The notes under the pieces: generated by a model
What the model was told of the DNA's origin: nothing
Databases searched by the model: none
The model's input: the letters and a program-made list of their open reading frames with translations, nothing else
Made by a program: the position numbers and the translations under genes
Assembly (NCBI GenBank): GCA_024405895.1
Contig: JAKSNW010000017.1
Span: 1 to 36,829, forward strand
Reading direction: 5' to 3'
DNA: 36,829 nucleotides
Source: Paludibacteraceae bacterium
GTDB lineage: Bacteria; Bacteroidota; Bacteroidia; Bacteroidales; Paludibacteraceae
In this document: one piece after another, positions 9,022-17,470 of the stretch
Position numbering within the stretch: the first letter of the stretch is position 1
Layout of the letters: each line of letters starts with the position of its first letter

Positions 9022-11457
9022 CTATTTTGCAGCTTTCTTTGTTTTGGCTGTGGTTGTCTTTTTCGTTTTGGTAGCAGTCTTTTTTGTTGCCGTTTTCTTG
9101 GCTTTGGTTTCTGCTGTTCCTTTTTCTGCTTTTTTGGCAGCCACTTTCTTTGTTGCAGCCTTCTTTGCCTTGCCACGACGGGTTGGTTCGGTTTCGGCGA
9201 TTACTTTTTTGCAATCGTCAAGTGTCAGTTTTGTGGCATCTGTTCCTTTGGCAAGTTTATAGTTGCCACCATTGTGACGGATATATGGACCGAAGCGGCC
9301 GTCTAGTACTGCTATATCCTCATCCTCAAATACTTTGATAGTGCGTTTCTGCTCAGCAAGACGTTGCTCCTGAATCAGTTCTACAGCATGTTCCAAAGTA
9401 ACTTCCAATGGGTTTTCGTCTTTTGGCAGGGTGATATATTTGGCATTGTGACGGATGTAGTAGCCGTAAGGGCCATCGCCGACAACCACTTCTTTTTCCT
9501 CGAATTTGCCGAGATGGATAGGCAGTTTGAAGAGGTCAAGTGCTTCGTCAAGTGTGATGGTTTCCAACTTTTTGTCGCGTGAGAGTTTGACAATACGTTT
9601 GTCTTCATCGTCAGTGTCGCCAATCTGAGCTACAGGACCATAGAGAGCGAGGCGTACTAATACGATTTTTCCTGTTTTTGGGTCTTTGCCGAGAATACGT
9701 TCGCCATTCACATGATCCTTGCTTTCGGCTTCAATTACACCTGGGTGGAATGAGGTATAGAACTTCTCGATATTGTCATGCCAGCCAGCTTCACCTGCAG
9801 CAATTGTATCGAAACCTTCCTCCACATTGGCTGTAAAATCATAACGCATGATTTCAGGGAAGTTGTCGATAAGGAATTGGGTTGTAACTGTGCCGATATC
9901 TGTTGGCGAGAGTTTGCCTTTGTCTACAGTAGCCTTGTTTTGTTGCTCTGTGGCTGTGATTTTTCCGTTTTTGAATGTGAAGAGGCGAGTAACAGTAGGT
10001 GCATTCGAAATATCGGTACGCTCTACATATTGACGCTCTTGGATGGTAGAGATGGTTGGTGCGTAAGTTGAAGGACGACCGATGCCCAACTCTTCCAATG
10101 TACGAACCAGAGAAGCCTCGGTATAGCGTGCTGGATGCTGAGTGAATTTCTCTTGTGCAAGAGTCTGCGACAGTTTCAGCGTCTGGTTGGCTTCAAGGCG
10201 TGGCAACAGGGTGGTCTGTGTGTTCTCGTCGTCGTTGTCAACATGTTCCATGTAAACTTTTCTGAAACCGTCGAAAACAACAACCTCACCGGTTGCAGTA
10301 AATTGGTCTTGAGAATTGTCCACCGCAATTGTTACGATGGTTTTTTCCAATTCTGCATCTGCCATTTGTGAAGCAATGGTACGTTTCCAAATCAAGGAGT
10401 AGAGACGTTGCTCTTGCACTGTTCCCTTGATGGTTGGATTGCCTACATAGGTTGGGCGGATGGCTTCGTGTGCCTCTTGAGCACCTTTGCTCTTAGTGGC
10501 ATATTGGCGGAAATGGTAGTAGAGCTCACCATCTTTCTCAATGATGGTCTGTTTGGCAGTATTGAGTGCCAACGATGAGAGATTGACGGAGTCGGTACGC
10601 ATGTAGGTGATTTGACCAGATTCGTACAGCGACTGAGCCAAACGCATGGTGGTTGTTACCGAGAATCCGAAATGACGTGCAGCCTCCTGTTGAAGTGTTG
10701 AGGTTGTGAAAGGTGGAGGTGGCACACGGCGTGTTGGCACTTTGTCCACGCTTTCGATGGTGAAAGTGGAGTGGCTCATTGTTTCCAACAATTCACGCAC
10801 TTCTTTCTCTGTAGTGAGGCGGCGTTTGAGTGTGGCAGTGAGAACAGAACCATCGTCAGTTACAAAATCGGCTGTTACGCGGTAGAATGGTTCTGGTTTG
10901 AATTGGTGAATCTCGCGTTCACGTTCTACAATAAGTCGAACGGTAACACTCTGAACACGGCCGGCCGACAAACGTGGACGAACCTTGCGCCACAGCACTG
11001 GCGACAGTTCGAAACCTACGATGCGGTCCATAACGCGACGAGCCTGCTGAGCATTCACAAGGTTCATGTCGATACCACGTGGATGTTCTATGGCTTCAAG
11101 TATGGCGTTTTTTGTGATTTCGTGAAAAGCAATACGACGTGTCTGCTCATCTTTGAGTCCAAGCACTTCTTTCAAGTGCCAGGCGATGGCTTCTCCTTCG
11201 CGGTCTTCATCGGATGCGAGCCAAACCAACGAAGCATTCTTGGCAGCTTTTTTCAAATCGTCAACGAGAGATTGTTTATCCTCTATAATACTATAGTTAG
11301 GGGTATAGTCTTTCAGTGACGACTCCGAAAACTTGTCATCGACCAGCTCACGCACATGGCCTTGGCTGGACATCACTTTATAGTCATCTCCCAAAAATTT
11401 CTGAATGGTTTTAGCCTTTGCAGGAGACTCTACAATTACGAGATTGGATGCTGGCAT
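9022..11457 (-). CDS. topA: DNA topoisomerase I (type IA)
   Basis: Relaxes negative supercoils through a transient 5'-phosphotyrosine. The TOPRIM domain is at the N-terminus (LVIVESPAKAKTIQKFLG, later SDEDREGEAIAWH). The active-site tyrosine lies in QITYMRTDSVNLS. Two copies of a topoisomerase C-terminal repeat follow (GPYGYYIRHN and GPYIRHNGG) in place of four-cysteine zinc fingers. The last 50 or so residues are a Lys/Ala/Thr-rich basic tail, probably a DNA-binding extension. MPASNLVIVESPAK at 11457 is preferred over an in-frame ATG 33 nt upstream because the family begins a few residues before the TOPRIM strand. It has its own terminator and is probably monocistronic. Confidence 0.95.
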   Translation of the reverse strand: MPASNLVIVESPAKAKTIQKFLGDDYKVMSSQGHVRELVDDKFSESSLKDYTPNYSIIEDKQSLVDDLKKAAKNASLVWLASDEDREGEAIAWHLKEVLGLKDEQTRRIAFHEITKNAILEAIEHPRGIDMNLVNAQQARRVMDRIVGFELSPVLWRKVRPRLSAGRVQSVTVRLIVEREREIHQFKPEPFYRVTADFVTDDGSVLTATLKRRLTTEKEVRELLETMSHSTFTIESVDKVPTRRVPPPPFTTSTLQQEAARHFGFSVTTTMRLAQSLYESGQITYMRTDSVNLSSLALNTAKQTIIEKDGELYYHFRQYATKSKGAQEAHEAIRPTYVGNPTIKGTVQEQRLYSLIWKRTIASQMADAELEKTIVTIAVDNSQDQFTATGEVVVFDGFRKVYMEHVDNDDENTQTTLLPRLEANQTLKLSQTLAQEKFTQHPARYTEASLVRTLEELGIGRPSTYAPTISTIQERQYVERTDISNAPTVTRLFTFKNGKITATEQQNKATVDKGKLSPTDIGTVTTQFLIDNFPEIMRYDFTANVEEGFDTIAAGEAGWHDNIEKFYTSFHPGVIEAESKDHVNGERILGKDPKTGKIVLVRLALYGPVAQIGDTDDEDKRIVKLSRDKKLETITLDEALDLFKLPIHLGKFEEKEVVVGDGPYGYYIRHNAKYITLPKDENPLEVTLEHAVELIQEQRLAEQKRTIKVFEDEDIAVLDGRFGPYIRHNGGNYKLAKGTDATKLTLDDCKKVIAETEPTRRGKAKKAATKKVAAKKAEKGTAETKAKKTATKKTATKTKKTTTAKTKKAAK

Positions 11458-11628
11458 ATCGTTACTATTATATATTGTATAAGTGCCCAATTTTGGGAGC
11501 GCAAAGTAACGAATAGTTTTTCAATCTCAGGGTATAAAACTTACAATTTTTTATTTTGATGCCTTTATTTGGGGTTTAAAGTATTGATTCAAAAGAAAAA
11601 AGAAGTGTGTCAAAAAATGTAACTGATG

Positions 11629-14037
11629 CTATAATGAAGGTTGAATTTTGAATTTTATACCGAAATTTTCGTCCGGACAATCCTGTCTATGGGTGAGTCT
11701 CCACACAAATTCGAGGGTAAACAGACTAAAAATATTCGAAATGCCGACACCTGCTTCTACGTATGGCACACGGAGTGTCCAGTTGTTTGGCATCGGCATC
11801 ACGTTGGCATGTCCAGGACGTAGACCACCCCAAGCCATCTTGACGAATGCTTCTTCGCGGAAGTTGAGTCGTTTCACACCTGGAATGTGGTTGAAAATCC
11901 ATCCGTTGGTGAAGAAGTTGGCATGGGCCTCGAGCATGGCATCACTAAGGTATAGTGTCTGGTTGAGACTGTTGAACCGTAGGCAGTTGAACCAGCGTCC
12001 GCCTTGCGTGCGCGGGGTAAACAGTTGTGTGTATGGGGCGTCGCCGAAGAGATAGTTGCCACTTACGGAGTAGCGGAGTTCGCCCACGGAGGTATGGAGG
12101 AACTGATACATACTGAGCGAAATGGCAGCATATTGTCCTTGCTTTTCGCCGGTGTTGTAGTGGCCTATAGTGCCTACAAAACTTACCACTGGCTTATGAG
12201 AGGTGAGGTGATGGTGATGGAAGAAGTAGTCGACCGATTTCTCCTTGGGGGCGAAACGGAGGCCTACGCGAACGGTCTGGACGTCCATATATTCCAACGG
12301 GGTGTTGGATGTAGAGAGGAGTGGCAGCGAGTCGCCACCGAAGTAGCGGTGGTAGTTGCCTTCCACGAAGAGTTTGAACGGGGCGGCATCGTAACTGTAG
12401 TTGAGTCGGGCGATGCGCTGATGAAGGAGTTTGTTGTATTTGAAACCGACGTTGAAGAGGTTTTCGCCACGGTCGACATATTGGTCGATAGGGCCGTAGG
12501 TGCGTTGGAAGTCAACACGGTAGTAGTCGTCATAGTAGGAGGCGGTGAGGCTGTGGGCGCAGTCTGGACCGAAGCGGAAACGGAGGTCGCCGCCGTAACT
12601 CCATTGCTTGTTGCGGACGCCATAGCCGGCATATCCGCCAATGGAGAACCACGGACAGAGTTTCTCGCTGGTGCGGAGTCCGAGGGTTGGACGGAAGCCT
12701 TGGATCTGGTCGCCACGAATGAACTCGGTGAAAGGTCCGAACTCTATCGGGCCGACAGGAATATAGCCGGAGTTGATGATATAGACGAGGTAGTTGGCCA
12801 CACGCATGATCTTGGTGTTGTCGGCAGCCTCAATGGCTTGGACGAAGTTCTGATGGGTGGTGTCGATACGACCGTAAGGGGAGTGGTCGATGGTCTTTCC
12901 AAAGGCGGTTATGGAGTCGAACTGAATGTGCGAATCCATGATGGCAGCGAAGTAGTGCTTGGTGGTGTCGGCATGGAAGAGTTGCATGCCCAGTCCGTGG
13001 TTCATCTCCATCGGTGCGTAGTGACTGTCGTCGACCATCGCAAACTTCTGACAGAGATGGATGTTGTTGATGTAGTTGATGTTGGCGGTCGGAGGCATCG
13101 TTGCATCGATAAATGTCAACGCATAGTTTTCCGTATTGATGCGCATCACTCCTTTGAAGGCCAACGATTTGTCGCTCTTTGGGGTAAAGGTGATGATGTA
13201 TTCTTTGGCTTTGCGGCCGTTGGGGGTGTCGACGAATATGCTGTCAATCAAGTAGAACTCATAGAATGCTTTGCCTTGGTTGGAGAGAGGGCTGACGAAA
13301 CTTCGACCCATCAATGGTATGTTGTTGTCGTAGAAGTTCACCTCGGAGCAGATTGACTGCATGACAGCATCTATATACTCTGGAACCATCCTTAATGAAG
13401 TTCGCTGCTCCTGATTTCTAAGAGTGCTTTGCTCTTTGCCGTTCTCACGCACGATGGCTTCGGTCTGCAGACTGTAGTGCAAGGGGAGCATGGCAGAGGA
13501 GTCGGCATTGGTGAGGGTGCCTTCCTGCAATTCGCGGAAGAGTTTTCGCTGAAACATCTTCTGCTTCAGGTTAGTGAGGAAGAATTTGTTTTGAGTGGTC
13601 TGAACGTAGGAGAGATTAGTGAAGTCGCGGTAGTTGTTCTCCATCTTATGCTTACGCACCTCTTTCATGAAATCGCCTGCGGGGTCGCCACCTGGGGAGA
13701 TGGTGAGTTCGGAGAGCATGCCTACTTTCTCTTCCAAGGCGATGTTGACGACTTGGTCGCGCTTGGTCTGATCGAGTTTCACTGTCATGCGACGATAGCC
13801 GACCATGGAGACGACGATGGCGTCCTGATGCTCGGGGGCACGTAGGATGAAGTAGCCCTCATCGTTGGTGATGGTGCCTATCTTGCTGTTTTTATGAAAC
13901 CATATCTGAACGTTTTCCAACGGGCGCATGTCGGCGGCGCTGACGACCTGACCAATGACGATGATATCCTCCGCCTTGACGGCGATGGCTACGCAGAGCA
14001 TCAGGAGGATAAGGCAATATCGCTGAATAGTTTTCAT
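11629..14037 (-). CDS. DUF5686 / carboxypeptidase-regulatory-like outer-membrane protein
   Basis: An 802-residue envelope protein. The signal peptide is at residues 1-22 (ending AVKA before EDI). A carboxypeptidase-regulatory-like beta-sandwich at about 25-110 shows GQVVSAADMRPLENVQIW and GYFILRAP, as found at the start of SusC-like receptors. The rest resembles DUF5686, with alternating aromatic strands expected of an outer-membrane beta-barrel; the last residues (IKFKIQPSL) fit a terminal strand. The function is unknown in the family as I know it. It starts 9 nt after the phosphoesterase stop, so it is the last gene of the tetR-acyltransferase-phosphoesterase operon, which suggests a role in envelope maintenance. 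Confidence 0.82.
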   Translation of the reverse strand: MKTIQRYCLILLMLCVAIAVKAEDIIVIGQVVSAADMRPLENVQIWFHKNSKIGTITNDEGYFILRAPEHQDAIVVSMVGYRRMTVKLDQTKRDQVVNIALEEKVGMLSELTISPGGDPAGDFMKEVRKHKMENNYRDFTNLSYVQTTQNKFFLTNLKQKMFQRKLFRELQEGTLTNADSSAMLPLHYSLQTEAIVRENGKEQSTLRNQEQRTSLRMVPEYIDAVMQSICSEVNFYDNNIPLMGRSFVSPLSNQGKAFYEFYLIDSIFVDTPNGRKAKEYIITFTPKSDKSLAFKGVMRINTENYALTFIDATMPPTANINYINNIHLCQKFAMVDDSHYAPMEMNHGLGMQLFHADTTKHYFAAIMDSHIQFDSITAFGKTIDHSPYGRIDTTHQNFVQAIEAADNTKIMRVANYLVYIINSGYIPVGPIEFGPFTEFIRGDQIQGFRPTLGLRTSEKLCPWFSIGGYAGYGVRNKQWSYGGDLRFRFGPDCAHSLTASYYDDYYRVDFQRTYGPIDQYVDRGENLFNVGFKYNKLLHQRIARLNYSYDAAPFKLFVEGNYHRYFGGDSLPLLSTSNTPLEYMDVQTVRVGLRFAPKEKSVDYFFHHHHLTSHKPVVSFVGTIGHYNTGEKQGQYAAISLSMYQFLHTSVGELRYSVSGNYLFGDAPYTQLFTPRTQGGRWFNCLRFNSLNQTLYLSDAMLEAHANFFTNGWIFNHIPGVKRLNFREEAFVKMAWGGLRPGHANVMPMPNNWTLRVPYVEAGVGISNIFSLFTLEFVWRLTHRQDCPDENFGIKFKIQPSL

Positions 14038-14046
14038 AGTTTGTTG

Positions 14047-14541
14047 CTATTGTTTGGATAATTCAATAATTTCCATGTTACGGATGTCGTGACCGTCGAT
14101 TTCGAAACGGAGCATCGTACGGACCGCTTGGGCACCATAGTGGCCGATGGCTCCGGGGTTGACACAAAGGCAGTCGAGACTCTTGTCATACATAACCCTC
14201 AGGATGTGGGAGTGACCGCAGATGAAGAGTTGGGGTTTATAGGCCATGATATGTCGGTAGGCCTCACGGTCGTAGCGACCAGGGAAGCCGCCGATGTGGG
14301 TCATCAGCACTTTGACTCCTTCGCATTCGAACTGCTGAACCTTCGGGTAGGCAAGGCGGACATCGTAGCCGTCGATATTGCCATGAACGGCACGGAGTGG
14401 CTTGAAGGCTGCGAGGTTGTCGGCCACGGAGAGGCAGCCGATGTCGCCGGCATGCCATATCTCGTCGCATTCGGCAAAGCGTTCGTAGATCTTCGGTTCG
14501 AGGAAGGCGTGGGTATCGCTGATGAGTCCTATTTTCTTCAT
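14047..14541 (-). CDS. YfcE/MJ0936-type metallophosphoesterase
   Basis: Small (164-residue) calcineurin-like phosphodiesterase. The metal ligands are in order: SDTH (D9, H11), HAGD (D33), HGNID (N55), the THIGG histidine and GHSH near residue 110. Relatives hydrolyse model phosphodiesters; the physiological substrate is unknown. Its start overlaps the acyltransferase stop by 4 nt (ATGA type), and the DUF5686 gene follows after 9 nt, so it is an operon member. Confidence 0.88.
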   Translation of the reverse strand: MKKIGLISDTHAFLEPKIYERFAECDEIWHAGDIGCLSVADNLAAFKPLRAVHGNIDGYDVRLAYPKVQQFECEGVKVLMTHIGGFPGRYDREAYRHIMAYKPQLFICGHSHILRVMYDKSLDCLCVNPGAIGHYGAQAVRTMLRFEIDGHDIRNMEIIELSKQ

Positions 14542-15521
14542 TTCTTGGCTTTACGTTTATTTTCCAACCACTTGGCAAGGCTTTCTGGAGTTGTTTTCCA
14601 GCGACGATGCATCCAGACCCACTGTGTAGGATACTGACGTACAAATCGTTCCATGGCAGCGGTCTCGGCTTGGGTGTTTACCACAAGGTCGTTGGCTTCG
14701 TTGCCGGTGGATATCCAAGGCAACTCTTCTTCTATAATGAATTTATAGTGCGTATCATCCACGCGAACGGTTGCCATAGGAACTACGGCACATCCGGTGT
14801 CGGCAGCCACACGGGCGCATCCTAATGGGGTATAGGCTTTGTGGCCGAAGAAATCAACGAATTCGCCACGTACTTTAGTGTCTTGGTCAATCATCATAAT
14901 CATGCAGTCGCCTCTGCGAAGTGATTCGAGAATCTTGTCATAGCTGTGGTCGCGTTCATAGTTGTGCATGCCTCTCTTTCCGCGAAAATGCACCATGGTT
15001 TTCTGAAACAGCCATCCCTTGATAGGCTTGCTGACTGCATAGGTATGAAAACCAAGCATAGGGGGCGTAACGGCACTCAACTCCCAGATACTGAGGTGAG
15101 GAATGAGACAGAGCACACCTTTGCCGCGGTCGTAGGCTTTCTGTAAGTGCTCCAAGCCTTCCACTTCCACGAGTTGGAAGAATCGCTTTTTGTTGCGGAT
15201 GAAGACGGTGGCAAAGAAGTCGGTTACAGAAACGACTACCTCTTCGAACACATGCTTTGCCATCTCTTCCACTTCGCTGGCAGAGAGTGGCTGAGGCTCA
15301 TGGCTTTTTTCGCCGTATGCTAAGGTAAGATTCTCGATTGTGTGCTTCCTTCCGCTTTTTGTTAATTTGAAAGCCACTCGTCCGATGGCACGTGCCATTT
15401 TGGGGCGCCAAGAGTTAGGGGTGATCTGCAGCAATAACAAAAGGAGAAGGAAGAAGGGATAGGCTATCATCAGCACTATCTCGCGACGTATATCCTTGAT
15501 TTGTTTCTTCGTAATAGCCAT
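14538..15521 (-). CDS. Lipid A biosynthesis acyltransferase (LpxL/HtrB family)
   Basis: Membrane-bound enzyme that adds a secondary acyl chain to lipid A. The protein has 327 residues. An N-terminal transmembrane anchor (about residues 17-32, Leu-rich) is followed by the acyltransferase domain with the catalytic HX4(D/E) motif as H142-LSIW-E147, and GDCMIMMIDQDTK with FFGHKAYTPLG, equivalents of the DQ-x-G and FFG-x-A segments. I cannot say whether it is LpxL- or LpxM-like. It lies 12 nt after tetR and overlaps the phosphoesterase by 4 nt, so this operon may tune the outer membrane under TetR control. Confidence 0.9.
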   Translation of the reverse strand: MAITKKQIKDIRREIVLMIAYPFFLLLLLLLQITPNSWRPKMARAIGRVAFKLTKSGRKHTIENLTLAYGEKSHEPQPLSASEVEEMAKHVFEEVVVSVTDFFATVFIRNKKRFFQLVEVEGLEHLQKAYDRGKGVLCLIPHLSIWELSAVTPPMLGFHTYAVSKPIKGWLFQKTMVHFRGKRGMHNYERDHSYDKILESLRRGDCMIMMIDQDTKVRGEFVDFFGHKAYTPLGCARVAADTGCAVVPMATVRVDDTHYKFIIEEELPWISTGNEANDLVVNTQAETAAMERFVRQYPTQWVWMHRRWKTTPESLAKWLENKRKAKK

Positions 15522-15533
15522 AAACTTGTTGAC

Positions 15534-16118
15534 TTATTGTTTTCTTACTCCAGCCAAGAGCATGTTGACAATGCTTTCTCTATTGACAGTCAGATAGGCG
15601 TTGATGTGGTTGTCAAGGAATGGGGCTTCCAGGCCTTTCAGGGCGTAGAACAGGACGAGGGCGGTCCAGTTTGGACTCTCCACTGCCAATGTTCCTTGCT
15701 CTGTTCCCTCGGTTAGAATCGTTCGTAACATTCTGATTTCCTTCAGGTCGATAGACCTTCTGGCACGCTCTACCTCATACATGTTGCGGCTGAAGTCTTT
15801 CTTCAGTGAGTTATTGTGTGTAACAGCCTCCTTGATGGCTTCCATGTGGGTGAAGATGAAGTTTTGGAGCTTTTCGTAGGCATTGCCCTTGCTGTTCATC
15901 ACCACCTCAAGGCGGGCAAGAAGGTGAGTCAGCTCATGCTCAAGAATGGCATAGTACACCTCGTCACGATTGGTGAAATAGGTATATATGGTTCTGCGAC
16001 TTGTGCCTGCTTCGGTGGCTATGTCGTTCATAGTCACATTGTCGCGACCATGTTGCGACACCAGTCGGCGTGCCGTTTCTATGAAATGCAGTCTTGTTTC
16101 TTCTCGTCTGTTAGGCAT
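15534..16118 (-). CDS. TetR-family transcriptional regulator
   Basis: 194 residues. The N-terminal helix-turn-helix is typical of TetR: HFIETARRLVSQHGRDNVTMNDIATEAGTS, with TSRRTIYTYFTNRDEVY as recognition helix and following helix. The C-terminal ligand domain is divergent, so the effector cannot be named. First gene of the acyltransferase operon and divergent from the efflux operon across 668 nt. Local repressors of efflux pumps are common in this arrangement, so it may control either or both units; this is inference. Its promoter lies inside a palindromic repeat (16139-16169). Confidence 0.9.
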   Translation of the reverse strand: MPNRREETRLHFIETARRLVSQHGRDNVTMNDIATEAGTSRRTIYTYFTNRDEVYYAILEHELTHLLARLEVVMNSKGNAYEKLQNFIFTHMEAIKEAVTHNNSLKKDFSRNMYEVERARRSIDLKEIRMLRTILTEGTEQGTLAVESPNWTALVLFYALKGLEAPFLDNHINAYLTVNRESIVNMLLAGVRKQ

Positions 16119-16138
16119 AGGAGAGGTTGTTTCTGTTG

Positions 16139-16169
16139 CAAAATTAGTGCAAACCGAGGTGAGAACAAA
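16139..16169 (-). promoter_or_regulatory. Promoter of the tetR operon, carried by an intergenic repeat
   Basis: Minus strand: TTTG (16166-16169), a 19-nt spacer, TAATTTTG (16139-16146), 20 nt upstream of the tetR start. It matches the Bacteroidetes consensus. The same arrangement occurs in the related repeat before the BspA-like gene at 26439-26469. Confidence 0.65.
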
Positions 16170-16290
16170 ATAAAATCCATTTTATTTTTCTCCTGAGGTG
16201 CCGCCTAACTTGCGAAGCAAAATTAGTGCAAACTGCTCGCAATACCAAAAGAAAACGATGTTTTATTTTTATTATTGTATATTGCAGCCC
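16139..16290. repeat. Palindromic intergenic repeat, copy 1 (two subunits)
   Basis: The first subunit (16139-16215) contains a perfect 10-bp hairpin (AAAATAAAAT 16167-16176, ATTTTATTTT 16179-16188) inside a wider imperfect palindrome. A second, more diverged subunit starts at 16218 with the same CAAAATTAGTGCAAAC opening. It is nearly identical over about 75 nt to the repeat at 26439-26516. Confidence 0.8.
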
Positions 16291-16538
16291 CAAAAACAGA
16301 GACAACGTTTTGAGTCTGTGCGTTTCTGCCATCGTCTTGGCAGATGCTTTTTGACGTTTTCTGTTCTGGAAAGAAAACCCGCTGATGCGGAATTGCAGCA
16401 GAAAGTTATACAAAAAGATTATTCCCCGTTAAACCCTCGTCCGTTTTCGCGGTCGAAATAAGCGGAAAGAGGAAAAAGATTCCTGAATTTCCAATAAGTT
16501 TTTAGACGATAAATAAACGCAATCTTAATTTTTTTCTC
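16291..16538. other. Long divergent intergenic stretch, no gene seen
   Basis: Part of the 668-nt gap between tetR and the efflux operon. Reading frames here are short and without family features. The stretch ends at a plus-strand terminator with no annotated gene before it, so a small RNA is possible, but I see no matching plus-strand promoter. Confidence 0.4.
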
Positions 16539-16575
16539 CGCCCTGTTCCTTTTGGAATGGGGCGATTTTGTTTTT
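16539..16575 (+). terminator. Orphan intrinsic terminator
   Basis: CGCCCTGTTCC (16539-16549), TTTT loop, GGAATGGGGCG (16554-16564): an 11-bp stem with two G-U pairs, then ATTTTGTTTTT. It points along the plus strand, yet no plus-strand gene lies upstream back to radC-distal sequence in this gap. Confidence 0.7.
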
Positions 16576-16651
16576 CTATAACTGCAAACTGCTGATAACC
16601 ATAGCAGAACTATTTTTAAGAAAGTTTTTGTAAAATAATAAGTACTATGTA

Positions 16652-16682
16652 TTGCAAAAGTGTAAATTTTGTTCTATCTTTG
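16652..16682 (+). promoter_or_regulatory. Promoter of the efflux operon
   Basis: TTG at 16652-16654 (in ATTG), a 20-nt spacer, TATCTTTG at 16675-16682: a near-perfect Bacteroidetes promoter. Transcription would start near 16689, leaving a leader of about 98 nt that begins with the inverted repeat at 16693-16738. Confidence 0.8.
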
Positions 16683-16692
16683 CCACGTCGAA

Positions 16693-16738
16693 ATTAGATG
16701 TTTTGGGTGTAGTAAAGTAGCCTGTTTGAACGTCTAAT
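16693..16738 (+). promoter_or_regulatory. Inverted repeat at the start of the efflux-operon leader
   Basis: ATTAGATGTT (16693-16702) and AACGTCTAAT (16729-16738) are inverted with one G-T wobble and a 26-nt spacer. Lying immediately after the predicted transcription start, it could be an operator (for example for the divergent TetR protein) or an RNA hairpin in the leader. The sequence alone does not decide. Confidence 0.5.
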
Positions 16739-16786
16739 TACACAGAACAGCTTAACAATAGATAAACATCTAAAAAAACTTAGGCC

Positions 16787-17470
16787 ATGTTAGAATTACA
16801 AGGCATTCACAAGACTTACGACAACGGCGCCTTGCTTCACGTGCTGAAAGGTATCGACCTGGCGGTAGAGGAGGGCGAGTTCGTGTCCATCATGGGCGCT
16901 TCGGGCTCTGGCAAATCTACCCTGCTCAACATCATCGGTTTGTTGGACAACTACGACGAAGGCACCTATACCCTTGACGGCAAACTGATGAAAAACCTCT
17001 CGGAGAAAGAGGCTGCCCTCATGAGAAGCCGTTACATCGGTTTCATCTTCCAATCGTTCAACCTCATCAACTTCAAGACTGCCCTTGAGAATGTAGCCTT
17101 GCCGCTCTATTATCAAGGTGTGCCTCGTCGCAAACGCAACGAATTGGCAATGGAATATCTCGACAAGGTGGGACTGAAAGACTGGGCTACACACCTCCCA
17201 ACGGAACTCTCCGGTGGTCAGCGTCAGCGTGTTGCCATTGCACGTGCTTTGATAGCACGTCCGAAACTCGTCCTCGCCGATGAGCCGACAGGTGCTTTGG
17301 ACAGTACGACCTCACAAGAAGTTATCGACCTCCTTCGCGAGGTAAACCGCACCGAGGGCATGACAATGATTATTGTGACTCACGCCCCTGAGATTGCGCG
17401 ACAAACCGACAAGATTATTCATATCACTGACGGACTGATTTCTCACGTGGAGGACCTCAAGCATGCTTAA
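16787..17470 (+). CDS. ABC transporter ATP-binding subunit (MacB/LolD type)
   Basis: Cytoplasmic ATPase of 227 residues that powers a MacB-like exporter. Walker A GASGSGKST at 37-45 (K43), Q-loop Q89, signature LSGGQRQR at 141-148, Walker B LVLADEP at 161-167 (catalytic E166) and H-loop H199 are all intact. Its stop overlaps the first permease start by 8 nt. Unlike Proteobacterial MacB, the ATPase is a separate protein from the permease. It heads the five-gene efflux operon. Confidence 0.95.
   Translation: MLELQGIHKTYDNGALLHVLKGIDLAVEEGEFVSIMGASGSGKSTLLNIIGLLDNYDEGTYTLDGKLMKNLSEKEAALMRSRYIGFIFQSFNLINFKTALENVALPLYYQGVPRRKRNELAMEYLDKVGLKDWATHLPTELSGGQRQRVAIARALIARPKLVLADEPTGALDSTTSQEVIDLLREVNRTEGMTMIIVTHAPEIARQTDKIIHITDGLISHVEDLKHA

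Noticed and set aside
12004-13356. Long plus-strand open frame of 450 codons
   Set aside because: It is antisense to the DUF5686 gene, is rich in Val/Glu/Asp without any domain, and disappears as an explanation once the minus-strand gene with its signal peptide and domains is accepted.
16198-16461. Plus-strand frame of 87 codons in the divergent gap
   Set aside because: It starts inside the palindromic repeat and has no recognisable domain; the repeat accounts for its first part.
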